64,000 nt of DNA, from the NCBI GenBank assembly GCA_963745915.1, contig CAVUZA010000002.1, positions 930,001 to 994,000 on the forward strand, written 5' to 3'. This document shows positions 24,356 through 31,926 of this stretch, piece by piece (the stretch's first letter is position 1; the number at the start of each line of letters is the position of its first letter). This stretch comes from VRUE01 sp963745915 (lineage in GTDB: Bacteria; Actinomycetota; Thermoleophilia; Solirubrobacterales; 70-9). Made by a program: the position numbers and the translations under genes. The notes under the pieces were generated by a model. That model was not told where the DNA came from, did not search any database, and saw only the letters and a program-made list of their open reading frames with translations.

Positions 24356-24487
24356 CTCCCTCTCCCTTCGGCTGTTCCCGGCAGCGGATTATTCGGGATC
24401 GGGGGCGGCGGGGCTCTGCGGGGTTGCGGGACTGGTCCCGGCTTACGCGAAAACACGCCGGTTTGCGGACTTATGCAGGGACAAGCG

Positions 24488-24516
24488 TTGACTAAAAGTT
24501 TTGGCCGGTTTAGTTT
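24488..24516 (+). promoter_or_regulatory. Promoter of the patatin/Vps62-like gene
   Basis: TTGACT (24488-24493), 17-base spacer, TAGTTT (24511-24516), 8 bases to GTG 24525: leaderless spacing. Confidence 0.5.
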
Positions 24517-24524
24517 CGCGCACC

Positions 24525-26483
24525 GTGATCGAGGACGTGCCCACCTACGGGGTACGGCGCGGGGGCCTGCTCTGCCTCTCCGGGGGAGGGTTCCGCGCTG
24601 CCCTCTTCCACCTCGGCGCGCTGACCCGGCTCAACGAGCTCGGGCTGCTGGCTCAAACCGAGACGATCGGCGCGGTCGCCGGCGGCAGCATCCTCGCCGC
24701 GCTGCTGGCGACGCGGGTCCCCTGGCCGCTGGCGGGCGCCTTCCGCCAGTGGCCCGAGCAGGTGAGCGAGCCGCTGCGCGAGATCACGCGCCGCAACGCA
24801 CGGGCGCGGGCGCGGCTGCGCAGCCCGTTGCGCGGCGGCGCCGGCGACTCGGCGCTCGAGGAGCGCCAGGCGCGGGAGCTGATCGAGGCCGGGCCGCCGC
24901 GCGCGGCGGAACCGCCGCGGGTCGTCCTCGGCGCCGCCGGCCTGGCGCTGGGCGAGCTGACCGGGGCCGACCGCGAGGAACCCGGTCTGCGCTGGGCGAT
25001 CGACGACTCCGCGGCGCGCGGCTACGACCCGCTGCTGGTCGAGGACGTGATCGCGACCGTGCGCGAGGACCTCGACGCCTTCGGCGAGGCCGAGCAGGCG
25101 GTGCTCGAGAACCACGGCTACCTGCTCGCCGACGCCGCGGTGCGGGCCGGGCTGCCGCAGCGGGTGCGGGGGGTCGAGCCGCTGCCGCCGGCGCCGCCTC
25201 ACCCGCGCTGGATGAACGAGGAGCGGGTGCGCGACGCGCTCGCCGCCAGCTCGCGGCGGACACGGCTCGGCAGGCTGCGCCCGCGCCGCGCCGCGACCCG
25301 GGCGGCGGCCAGCGACGCCACCGGCCCCGAGGTCTCGCGGCTGCTCGAGCGCCACCGGCCGCTGATCCGCTACGACTCGCTGGAGAGCTTCCGCGCCGAC
25401 TCGGTGGAGACGATCGTCGGCCTGACCATGGGCCGGCGCTGCAACAGCCTGCACCGCGCCGACGGCACGCCGATCGCCGCGGCGCTGCCGGCCGCCGGCA
25501 GCGGCCTGGCCCGGCTCGACCTCGACTTCCTCGGCGCCGCCGCCTACGCCGACGGGACGCCAGCGCGGGCCGACGACTACCTGGAGGAGTCGGGCGGATC
25601 GCACGCCGCCGACGCGCTGGCGATGCGCCGGCGCCAGGGCTGCGCCGACGTCGTCTACGGCCGCGCCTGCCGCGACCGCGACGGCGGGCTCTGGCTGCAG
25701 TACTGGCTCTTCTTCTACTTCGACGACAAGGGCTTCCTCGAGACCGGCCGCCACGAGGGCGACTGGGAGCTGCTGCAGCTGCTGGTCGGCGCGGACGGCG
25801 AGCCGCAGGAGGCGACCTTCGGCCAGCACGGCGGCGGCGCGTCGCTGGCCTGGCAGCGGGTCGAGCGCCACGCCGGCGAGGGCTTCGAGGCGCCGGTCGT
25901 CTACTGCGCCCGCGGCTCGCACGCCTGCCTGCCGGCGGCGGGGACCTGGGAGGCGCCCCTGGTGCCCGACCACAACGACGGCCTCGGGCCGGCGGTGCGC
26001 CCGCGCCTGGTCGAGATCGGCGAGGGCGGCCCGGGCTGGGCGCTATGGCCGGGGCGCTGGGGCTCGACCCGGCGCCGCGAGGCCTTCGAGGGCGAGAGCC
26101 CGCGCGGACCGGGTTGCCGGCCCGGCTGGCGGGACCCGCGCGGCCTGCACCGCGAAGCGCGTCCGGCGGAGGAGGGGCGCTGGCGCGGGGCGCCGCCGCC
26201 GGCACCGCGGCTCGTCGCCCGCCGCGAGGGCGAGTGCGCGATCGTCACCTACGAGTTCCCGGCGCCGGCCGGCGCCGGCGAGCGACCCGAACGCCTGGTC
26301 GCCGCCGCCCACCGCGAGGGCGAGCGGGAGCCGCCGCGGACCCAGGCCTTCCGGGTCGAGGGCGAGCGCGGCTCCTTCGCCCTGCCGCTGCCGGTCCACG
26401 CCGAGTTCGAGGCGGTGCGGGTCAGCGTCTCCTCCGAGCTGGGCGGCGCGGGGTCGACGCTGACGGTGCCGATCGAGGCGTAG
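24525..26483 (+). CDS. Patatin-like (nucleophile-lacking) fused to Vps62-like domain
   Basis: 652 aa from GTG 24525; a TTG at 24501 lies within the promoter spacer. Residues about 10-62 match the patatin oxyanion motif (CLSGGGFRAALFHLGAL) and nucleophile elbow, but the usual V-S-G-G-S reads AVAGGS: Ala at residue 52 where Ser is expected. Residues 90-350 are not recognisable. Residues about 380-500 match the Vps62/DUF946-like pattern (WLFFYFDDKGF, HEGDWELLQLLV, ARGSHACLPAAG). A Pro/Arg-rich linker and a beta-rich tail follow. Role unknown: if it derives from a lipase, it is probably inactive. Confidence 0.65.
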   Translation: MIEDVPTYGVRRGGLLCLSGGGFRAALFHLGALTRLNELGLLAQTETIGAVAGGSILAALLATRVPWPLAGAFRQWPEQVSEPLREITRRNARARARLRSPLRGGAGDSALEERQARELIEAGPPRAAEPPRVVLGAAGLALGELTGADREEPGLRWAIDDSAARGYDPLLVEDVIATVREDLDAFGEAEQAVLENHGYLLADAAVRAGLPQRVRGVEPLPPAPPHPRWMNEERVRDALAASSRRTRLGRLRPRRAATRAAASDATGPEVSRLLERHRPLIRYDSLESFRADSVETIVGLTMGRRCNSLHRADGTPIAAALPAAGSGLARLDLDFLGAAAYADGTPARADDYLEESGGSHAADALAMRRRQGCADVVYGRACRDRDGGLWLQYWLFFYFDDKGFLETGRHEGDWELLQLLVGADGEPQEATFGQHGGGASLAWQRVERHAGEGFEAPVVYCARGSHACLPAAGTWEAPLVPDHNDGLGPAVRPRLVEIGEGGPGWALWPGRWGSTRRREAFEGESPRGPGCRPGWRDPRGLHREARPAEEGRWRGAPPPAPRLVARREGECAIVTYEFPAPAGAGERPERLVAAAHREGEREPPRTQAFRVEGERGSFALPLPVHAEFEAVRVSVSSELGGAGSTLTVPIEA

Positions 26484-26853
26484 CCGGGCGAAGAGGGAGC
26501 GGGCGGGCTAGGTCGGCGCGGAACTCCGGGTCACGCGGCGACGCCCTGCTCCCGGGGTGCGCCCCGGCACGCGCGGCGACGAGGGCAGGCAATCGACGCC
26601 GGGCGGGAAGCTACGGATCCGACCGGACACGAAAACGCGACCGGTGGTGACGCTCGGTTGCCTGCCGTGCGCGTAGCCTTCGCACACTGAAGCTCGTTGC
26701 GTCACCTCCGAGGCGGCGTCCGGTGGGCTTCCGCGGACCCCGTCTCTCCCAGTCGCAGGACGAACTTAGCGCCCTCCCCGCGGCCGCGCTAGGGGGCTTT
26801 GCCGCAGACCCCGCAATCTGCGGAAAAAGCCGGCGAGTGGCTACCCTCTCCCC
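26484..26853. other. 370-bp intergenic region before metF
   Basis: No credible gene. It contains a CCGGGG/CCCCGG hairpin (26552-26567) that may end the upstream transcript, an inverted repeat CCGCAGA/TCTGCGG (26802-26823) and a -10-like TACCCT (26842-26847). I tested for SAM, SAH and cobalamin riboswitch cores and saw none. Confidence 0.5.
26802..26847 (+). promoter_or_regulatory. metF promoter with overlapping palindrome
   Basis: CCGCAGA (26802-26808) and TCTGCGG (26817-26823) form a 7-bp palindrome with an 8-base centre, overlapping the expected -35 position. TACCCT (26842-26847) is 6 bases before GTG 26854, predicting a leaderless mRNA. Probably an operator for a repressor. Confidence 0.5.
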
Positions 26854-27774
26854 GTGCGCGTAGACGAGATCATCGCCGCCAAAGCCCCGACCTTCTCGGT
26901 CGAGTTCTTCCCGCCGAAGAGCGAGGAGGCGACCGCCGCCCTGTTCGAGACGGCGCGCTCGCTGCGCGAGCTGGAGCCCGACTTCGTCTCCGTCACCTAC
27001 GGCGCCGGCGGCTCGACCCGCGACGGCACGGTCGAGATCACCCGCCGGCTGAAGGAGGAGCTCGGGCTGGAGACGATGGCCCACCTGAGCTGCGTCGGCG
27101 AGACGACCGAGGGGCTGGCCGGGACGCTGGAGCGGATCGAGGCGGCCGGGATCGAGAACGTCTTCGCCCTGCGCGGCGACCCGCCGCGGGGGCAGGCCGA
27201 CTTCGTCCAGCCCGAGGGCGGGCTGGGCAGCGCCGCCGAGCTGGCCGCCTTCGTCGGCTCGCGCTGGGACTTCTGCCTCGGCGGCGCCTGCTTCCCCGAG
27301 GTCCACCCCGAGGCGCCCGACCTGGCGACCGACCTGGCCTACCTGAAGACGAAGGTCGATTCCGGCGCCTCGTTCCTGATCACCCAGCTCTTCTTCGACA
27401 ACCGCGTCTACTTCGAGTTCGTCGAGGCGGCGCGGGCGGCGGGGATCGAGGTGCCGATCCTGGCCGGGGTGATCCCGGTCGCCAGCTTCGCCCAGACGAA
27501 GCGGATCTGCGAGCTCTGCGACGCCTCGATCCCGCCGCGGCTGGAGGCCGCCTTCCTCGCCGCCGGCGGCGACGAGGAAGCCGAGTTCGAGCTCGGCATC
27601 GCCTTCGCCGCCCAGCAGTGCGCCGAGCTGCTGATCGCCGGCGCTCCCGGCATCCACTTCTACGCGCTCAACCGGGCGCCGGCGACGCGGGCGGTGCTCG
27701 GCGCGCTTAAGGCCTCGCGGCCCTGGGAGCGCCAGCGCGCCGGGGCGGGCGAGCTCGCAAGCCTATCTGAGTAA
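26854..27774 (+). CDS. metF: Methylenetetrahydrofolate reductase
   Basis: 306 aa, normal MetF length. Reduces 5,10-methylene-THF to 5-methyl-THF for methionine synthesis, with FAD. Motifs: FSVEFFPPKSEE (about 14-25), VSVTYGAGGSTRD (45-57), LRGDPPRG (108-115), FLITQLFFDN (about 174-183, FAD/folate contacts), GVIPV. The GTG start lacks a Shine-Dalgarno; see promoter entry. 14 bases upstream of the DUF3105 gene. Confidence 0.95.
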   Translation: MRVDEIIAAKAPTFSVEFFPPKSEEATAALFETARSLRELEPDFVSVTYGAGGSTRDGTVEITRRLKEELGLETMAHLSCVGETTEGLAGTLERIEAAGIENVFALRGDPPRGQADFVQPEGGLGSAAELAAFVGSRWDFCLGGACFPEVHPEAPDLATDLAYLKTKVDSGASFLITQLFFDNRVYFEFVEAARAAGIEVPILAGVIPVASFAQTKRICELCDASIPPRLEAAFLAAGGDEEAEFELGIAFAAQQCAELLIAGAPGIHFYALNRAPATRAVLGALKASRPWERQRAGAGELASLSE

Positions 27775-27788
27775 AATGGCGGGGCGCT

Positions 27789-28574
27789 ATGGCAAACCGT
27801 AGGGAGGAAGAGCGCGAGCGACTGCGCCAGGCGCGGATCGATCGCGAGAAGAAGCAGGCCGGGTCCGACCGCCGGCGGCTGATGCTGGGCTACGGCGCGG
27901 CCGGGATCGTCGGCCTCGCGGTGCTGATCGGGGTCGTCGTCGTCATCGTCGGCGCCGCCAGCAAGAACGACAGCGGCAAAGCGCACATCGACCAGCGCAC
28001 CGGCTCGAGCAACGGCGTCCAGCCCGACAAACGCAAGGGCACCGACGTGGCGGCGGCCAAGGTGACCAACCTGCAGAAGGCGGCGAAGATGGCCGGCTGC
28101 GACCTGCGCCTGCACCTCAAGGACGAGGGGCACACGCACATCCCGCTGACCGCGCCGACGCCGGAATACGGGACCAACCCGCCGACCTCGGGCAACCACG
28201 TCGAATCGCCCTACCAGCAGGCCGACGGCGCCTACAGCGAAATGCCGAAGGAAATCACCATCGTGCACACGCTCGAGCACGGCCGGATGGAGATCCAGTA
28301 CGCGCCCGACCTGCCCGAAAGCGACCAGCTCGAACTGATCGGACTCTACGAAACGATGTGGGGCGGCACCGCGCTGTTCCCCAACGACAACATGCCCTAC
28401 GAGGTCGCCGCGACCACCTGGACCAACCTGCTCGGCTGCAACGAATACAAGGGTCAGATCACGCTCGACGCGATCCGCGCCTTCGGCAAAGAGACCTGGG
28501 GCAAGTACGGCGGCGAGCCGGTCAACACCTTCGACCCGACCGCGCCGACCCCGGCCGAACCGACCATCAACTGA
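27789..28574 (+). CDS. DUF3105 single-pass membrane protein
   Basis: 261 aa. A charged N-terminus (RREEERERLRQARIDREKK), one membrane segment (about 36-57), then an extracytoplasmic DUF3105 domain: YGTNPPTSGNHV (about 124-135), TLEHGRMEI (159-167), TWTNLLGCNEY. Conserved His and Cys residues suggest metal binding, but no activity is established. Its end overlaps the FemAB-like gene on the other strand by 8 bases. Confidence 0.88.
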   Translation: MANRREEERERLRQARIDREKKQAGSDRRRLMLGYGAAGIVGLAVLIGVVVVIVGAASKNDSGKAHIDQRTGSSNGVQPDKRKGTDVAAAKVTNLQKAAKMAGCDLRLHLKDEGHTHIPLTAPTPEYGTNPPTSGNHVESPYQQADGAYSEMPKEITIVHTLEHGRMEIQYAPDLPESDQLELIGLYETMWGGTALFPNDNMPYEVAATTWTNLLGCNEYKGQITLDAIRAFGKETWGKYGGEPVNTFDPTAPTPAEPTIN

Positions 28575-29598
28575 GCGGCGCCCGGTAGGCGGGGAAGAAG
28601 CCGCCGCCTTCGCGGTCGGCGCTGAGGCGGCGGTAGGCGTCGCGGTCGCAGACCAGCTCGGAGGTGCGCCAGGCCAGCTCGCGGTTGGCGAAGCCGCGCT
28701 TGAACTCCTCCAGGGCGTCGCCGCGGCTGAGTCCGCCGCCGAGGTTGAGCGGCTGCCCGCGCTCCTCCGCGAGGTCGACCAGGGCGCTGACCACGTTCTT
28801 CATCGGCGAGTCGCGCAGCTGCGCGTCGGCGCTGCCACTCAGGTAGTAGTGGAGGAAGCCGTCGCTCTCGGCGAGGATCGAGGCGGCGGCGACATCGCCG
28901 CCGGGGGCGAGGGCGAGGGCGAGCCAGGTGCGAGGCGAGGCGAGCAGGCGGTCGAAGTAGGCGGCGCCGAAGAAGTAGCGCTCGGCGGCGCCGGTGCGGC
29001 GCATCGTCTGCTCGTAGGCGGCGAGGAAGCCGGCGCGCTGCTCGGCCGTCGTCTGCGGCCCGGGGATCAGCTTCGTCTCGTAGCCGAGCTTGCGGTTCTT
29101 GTTGACCCGGTTGCGGTCGCTGCCCCGGCTCTTCCGCGGCAGCTCGGGGTCGGCGATCTGCACCACGTTGCGCTCGCTCGTCCCGGCTAGCGGTACCGGC
29201 TCGAGCAGCGTGTGGCGGATGAAGATCGTGACCAGCCCGGTCGCGGAGAAGTCGATCTCCCCCGGGTCGAGGGGGGCCGAGGGGATGCCCGGCTGAGCCT
29301 CCCCGCTGTTGCTCAGCCGGGCATCCCCTCGGCCCCCCTCGACCAGCCCGGGATAGCCGTACGGCGAGCTAGCGTCCAAAACCCCGCCGACGGGACTATT
29401 TCCGTCGCTATGCGTCGGTTTTAGTCCCGTCGGCGGGATGTTTCGGACGATCAGGGGGGCGACGAGGGTCGTGTCGCCGGTGTCGATGCGCAGGGTGTGG
29501 GTAACGGCCTCGGCGTCGAGGAAGGGGCGCGAGCGGAAGAGCTCGTCGCTCTCGGCCGCCGCGCCGCGGTCGGCGAGCAGCTCGGCCCTGGCGCTCAC
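28567..29598 (-). CDS. FemAB/GNAT-like transferase carrying two palindromic insertions
   Basis: 343 aa. The C-terminal half (about 140-320) resembles the FemAB-like acetyltransferase fold: NRVNKNRKLGYE, AYEQTMRRTGAAERYFFGAAYF, ILAESDGFLHYYLSGS, NLGGGLSRGD. The N-terminal half contains IRxxP...DASSPYGYPG...GEIDFSATGL. Between these conserved blocks lie two stretches encoded by palindromes: about residues 51-75 (29374-29448) and 85-112 (29265-29344). Both keep the frame. Likely role: transfer of an aminoacyl or acyl group in envelope synthesis, from the neighbouring polysaccharide genes. Overlaps the GNAT gene by 4 bases. Confidence 0.75.
   Translation of the reverse strand: MSARAELLADRGAAAESDELFRSRPFLDAEAVTHTLRIDTGDTTLVAPLIVRNIPPTGLKPTHSDGNSPVGGVLDASSPYGYPGLVEGGRGDARLSNSGEAQPGIPSAPLDPGEIDFSATGLVTIFIRHTLLEPVPLAGTSERNVVQIADPELPRKSRGSDRNRVNKNRKLGYETKLIPGPQTTAEQRAGFLAAYEQTMRRTGAAERYFFGAAYFDRLLASPRTWLALALAPGGDVAAASILAESDGFLHYYLSGSADAQLRDSPMKNVVSALVDLAEERGQPLNLGGGLSRGDALEEFKRGFANRELAWRTSELVCDRDAYRRLSADREGGGFFPAYRAPLS
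29265..29344. repeat. Palindromic element A, inside the FemAB-like gene
   Basis: Perfect 34-bp arms, 29265-29298 and 29311-29344, around a 12-base loop. In frame with the gene; it adds about 27 residues between YPG and DPGEIDFS. The core contains GGGGATGCCC/GGGCATCCCC. Confidence 0.9.
29374..29448. repeat. Palindromic element B, inside the FemAB-like gene
   Basis: A perfect 16-bp core, 29383-29398 / 29422-29437, within longer imperfect arms (GTCC...GGAC ends at 29374 and 29448). In frame; adds about 25 residues before DASSPYGYPG. Only 29 bases from element A. Confidence 0.8.
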
Positions 29599-30143
29599 TC
29601 GAGCAGGTCCGCGGCGGCGGCGCGGAACTCGTCGGGGAGCACGCCCCAGACCTCGCAGTCGTCGGCCGGGGCGCCGTCGCGGCGCAGGTGGGCGCGCAGC
29701 GTCCCCTCGTGCTTCCAGCCCAGCCCGGCGACCGTCTTCTTGGCGATCTCGTTGCGCGCCGGGATGCGGCCGTAGACGCGGTGGGCGCCGAACTCGTCGA
29801 AGGCCCGGGCCAGGGTCAGGGCCTCGGCCCGGCGGCCGACCCCGGCGCCGCGCACTTCGTCGCCGATCAGGGCGCCGAGCTCGGGGGCGGTCTGGCGGAA
29901 GAGCCCGTAGAGGGCGGTGAAGCCGACCGGCTGCTCGCGGCCCTCGACCACGATCGCGTACTTGCGGTCCTCGCCCGAGTCGTCCATCGCCCGTCCCACC
30001 CAGGCTTCGGCGTCCTGCAACGAGAACGAGTCGCGCTGCTCCATCAGCGACGCGGTCGCCGCCGGGTTGTTGAACCAGCGGTGCACGGCGGCGGCGTCGC
30101 CGGGCTCGAAGCGGCGCAGGCTGACCTTGGGCCGGTCGCTCAT
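29595..30143 (-). CDS. GNAT acetyltransferase, RimJ/RimL type
   Basis: 182 aa. Acetyl-CoA motif A appears as GALIGDEVRGAGVGRRAEALTL (about 89-110; given here in short), with the RimL-like RRFEPGDAAAVHRWFNNP opening and ARNEIAKKTVAGLGWKHEG motif B. Substrate unknown; it may act on a sugar or peptide in the polysaccharide locus. Overlaps the next gene (ATGA). Confidence 0.88.
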   Translation of the reverse strand: MSDRPKVSLRRFEPGDAAAVHRWFNNPAATASLMEQRDSFSLQDAEAWVGRAMDDSGEDRKYAIVVEGREQPVGFTALYGLFRQTAPELGALIGDEVRGAGVGRRAEALTLARAFDEFGAHRVYGRIPARNEIAKKTVAGLGWKHEGTLRAHLRRDGAPADDCEVWGVLPDEFRAAAADLLE

Positions 30144-30183
30144 GGCCAGAACCCTACGTCCCCCGCCCTCGGGGGGCTGGTGG

Positions 30184-30753
30184 CTAATCGGGAGCGAGGC
30201 CGCGGCCGGTTAGTAGGAGGCCGACGGTCTTGGCGAGGATGCGGGCGTCGAGGGCGGGGCTGCGGCGGTCGACGTACTCGACGTCGAGCTCGATCCGCTC
30301 CTCCCAGGGGATGCCGGCGCGGCCCTGGACCTGGGCCCAGCCGGTGATCCCGGGCCGGACCTCGTGGCGGCGGTGCTGAAAGGGGGTGTAGCCGGCGACC
30401 TGCGCCGGGATCGTCGGGCGCGGGCCGACGATCGCCATCTCGCCGCGCAGGACGTTGACCAGGTTGGGGATCTCGTCGAGCGAGGTGCGACGCAGGAAGC
30501 GGCCGGCGGCGGTCACCCGCGGGTCGTCGCGGGTGACGACGGTGCCGACGCCGACCGGGTCGGAGCCGGCGACCATCGTGCGCAGCTTCAGCATCTCGAA
30601 TTCCTCGCCGTGCAGGCCGACGCGGCGCTGGCGGTAGAGGACCGGACCGCGGCTGTCGAGCCTGATCGCGAGCGCGGCGAGGAGCAGCAGCGGCGAGAGC
30701 AGCAGCAGGGCCAGGGAGGCGAGGAGCAGGTCGAAGGCGCGCGGCACGCTCAC
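30184..30753 (-). CDS. Undecaprenyl-phosphate sugar transferase (initiating)
   Basis: 189 aa. One N-terminal membrane hairpin (about 7-31), then the PglC/WbaP-type catalytic core: RGPVLYRQRRVG (34-45), FEMLKLRTM, LRRTSLDEIPNL (about 87-98, catalytic Asp-Glu), GEMAIVGPRPTI, RPGITGWAQVQGR. It transfers a sugar-phosphate from a nucleotide sugar to undecaprenyl-phosphate at the inner membrane face. It is the short PglC-like form without the extra membrane segments of WbaP. It overlaps the GT2 gene (ATGA). Confidence 0.93.
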   Translation of the reverse strand: MSVPRAFDLLLASLALLLLSPLLLLAALAIRLDSRGPVLYRQRRVGLHGEEFEMLKLRTMVAGSDPVGVGTVVTRDDPRVTAAGRFLRRTSLDEIPNLVNVLRGEMAIVGPRPTIPAQVAGYTPFQHRRHEVRPGITGWAQVQGRAGIPWEERIELDVEYVDRRSPALDARILAKTVGLLLTGRGLAPD

Positions 30754-31889
30754 CTCGTCCCCGGCGCCTTCTCCCAGGCGCCGATCGCGGGGCGGCGGCG
30801 ACGGAAGCGGTCCCAGAGGCCGGCGGCGATCGAGAGCGTGGTCAGCGCGTAGTAGCGGGCGGCGCGCAGCGGGCCGACCGGGAAGCTGCCGCCGAGCAGC
30901 GCCGCGGCGATCGCCGCCACCTGGATGCCGTAGGTGACGACGTAGATCCCCCCGGAGCCGAGCAGGGCGAGGTTGGCGAGGAAGGCGACGAGGTGGAGGA
31001 AGGGCGTCAGGTAGCGCAGCAGGCGGTGGGAGAGCAGCTCGAGGTAGTAGCCGCGCGGGTAGCCGCGGGGCGAGAGCATCCCTTCGCCGACGACGATGTC
31101 CCAGATGCCGACCATCATCCGCCGTTTGCGGGCGAACTCGCCGTCGATGCTGGGCACCGCCTTCTCCTCGGCGCCGGCGGCCGGCACAAAGAGCGAGCGC
31201 AGGCCGCGCTTGGCGAGCAGGAAGGGCAGCGAGAGGTCGTGGCTGCCGGCCGGCCCGAGCGCCGGGTAGGTGGCGGCGCGCACGGCGTAGATCGCGCCGT
31301 TGCCGGCGGTCACGCCGGCGAGCTGCGACTCCATCCCGCGGACCGCCATCTCATAGCGCCAGTAGGCACCCTCGAGGTTGTCGCCGGCGGCGTCGAGGAA
31401 GCGCACCTGGCCGCAGGCGTAGCCGACCTCCGGGTCGGCGAAGGGGGCGACGAGGCGGCGCAGGGCGTCCGCTTGCCAGGCGCTGTTGGCGTCGGAGAAG
31501 GCGAGGATCTCGCCGTCGGCGCGCTCGACCGCCGCGTCCTGGGCAGCGAGCTTGCCGCCGCGGGGCAGCTCGAGCACGAGGTCGGCGCCGGCGGCGCGAG
31601 CACGCTCGGCGGTGGCGTCGGCGGAGCCGTCGGAGGCGACGATCAGCTGCAGCCGCTCACGCGGGTAGTCGAGCGCCAGGGCGTCGGCGACCTTGGCCGC
31701 GATCACCTCCTCCTCGTCGTAGGCGGCGACGATCAGCGAGACCCGCGGCAGCTCCTCCCACTCGGGCGGCGGCGCCGGCTCGCGACGGCGCAGGTCGAGC
31801 AGCAGGCGCAGCGCCAGCGGGTAGCCGAGGTGCGTGTAGAGAATCGCGCCGGCGCTGAGCCAGAAGAGAACGGCGACGAACTGCATCAA
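30750..31889 (-). CDS. Membrane glycosyltransferase family 2
   Basis: 379 aa. An N-terminal membrane segment (about 4-30), then a GT-A domain: VSLIVAAYDEEEVIAAK (about 50-66), IVASDGSADAT, FSDANSAW (DxD-like), a Q/RxxRW-like KRRMM, and two or three C-terminal membrane segments (about 280-350). It probably adds a sugar to the lipid-linked intermediate. The start codon lies within the long hairpin at 31878-31926, and the first residues overlap the upstream gene's tail. Confidence 0.9.
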   Translation of the reverse strand: MMQFVAVLFWLSAGAILYTHLGYPLALRLLLDLRRREPAPPPEWEELPRVSLIVAAYDEEEVIAAKVADALALDYPRERLQLIVASDGSADATAERARAAGADLVLELPRGGKLAAQDAAVERADGEILAFSDANSAWQADALRRLVAPFADPEVGYACGQVRFLDAAGDNLEGAYWRYEMAVRGMESQLAGVTAGNGAIYAVRAATYPALGPAGSHDLSLPFLLAKRGLRSLFVPAAGAEEKAVPSIDGEFARKRRMMVGIWDIVVGEGMLSPRGYPRGYYLELLSHRLLRYLTPFLHLVAFLANLALLGSGGIYVVTYGIQVAAIAAALLGGSFPVGPLRAARYYALTTLSIAAGLWDRFRRRRPAIGAWEKAPGTR

Positions 31890-31926
31890 ATTTCAGCTCT
31901 CCCGGAGCTGGAATTTGATGCAGTTC
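31878..31926. repeat. Long hairpin E at the junction of two glycosyltransferase genes
   Basis: 22-base arms, 31878-31899 and 31905-31926, 21 of 22 paired, with a 5-base loop. It holds both the last codons and stop of the GT4 gene and the start codon of the GT2 gene. The mRNA hairpin could sequester the GT2 start. Confidence 0.85.

Noticed and set aside
24510..26205. Long minus-strand frames opposite the patatin-like gene
   Set aside because: Low-complexity Arg/Ala translations opposite a gene with recognisable motifs; shadows.
23618..26650. Very long open frame (1010 aa) on the plus strand
   Set aside because: It crosses the crotonase and patatin-like genes in the wrong frame; its translation is Arg/Ala/Gly-rich with no domain. 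High GC leaves few stops in such frames.
26484..26853. SAM, SAH or cobalamin riboswitch before metF
   Set aside because: None of the conserved core strings I know for these classes could be found on the plus strand.
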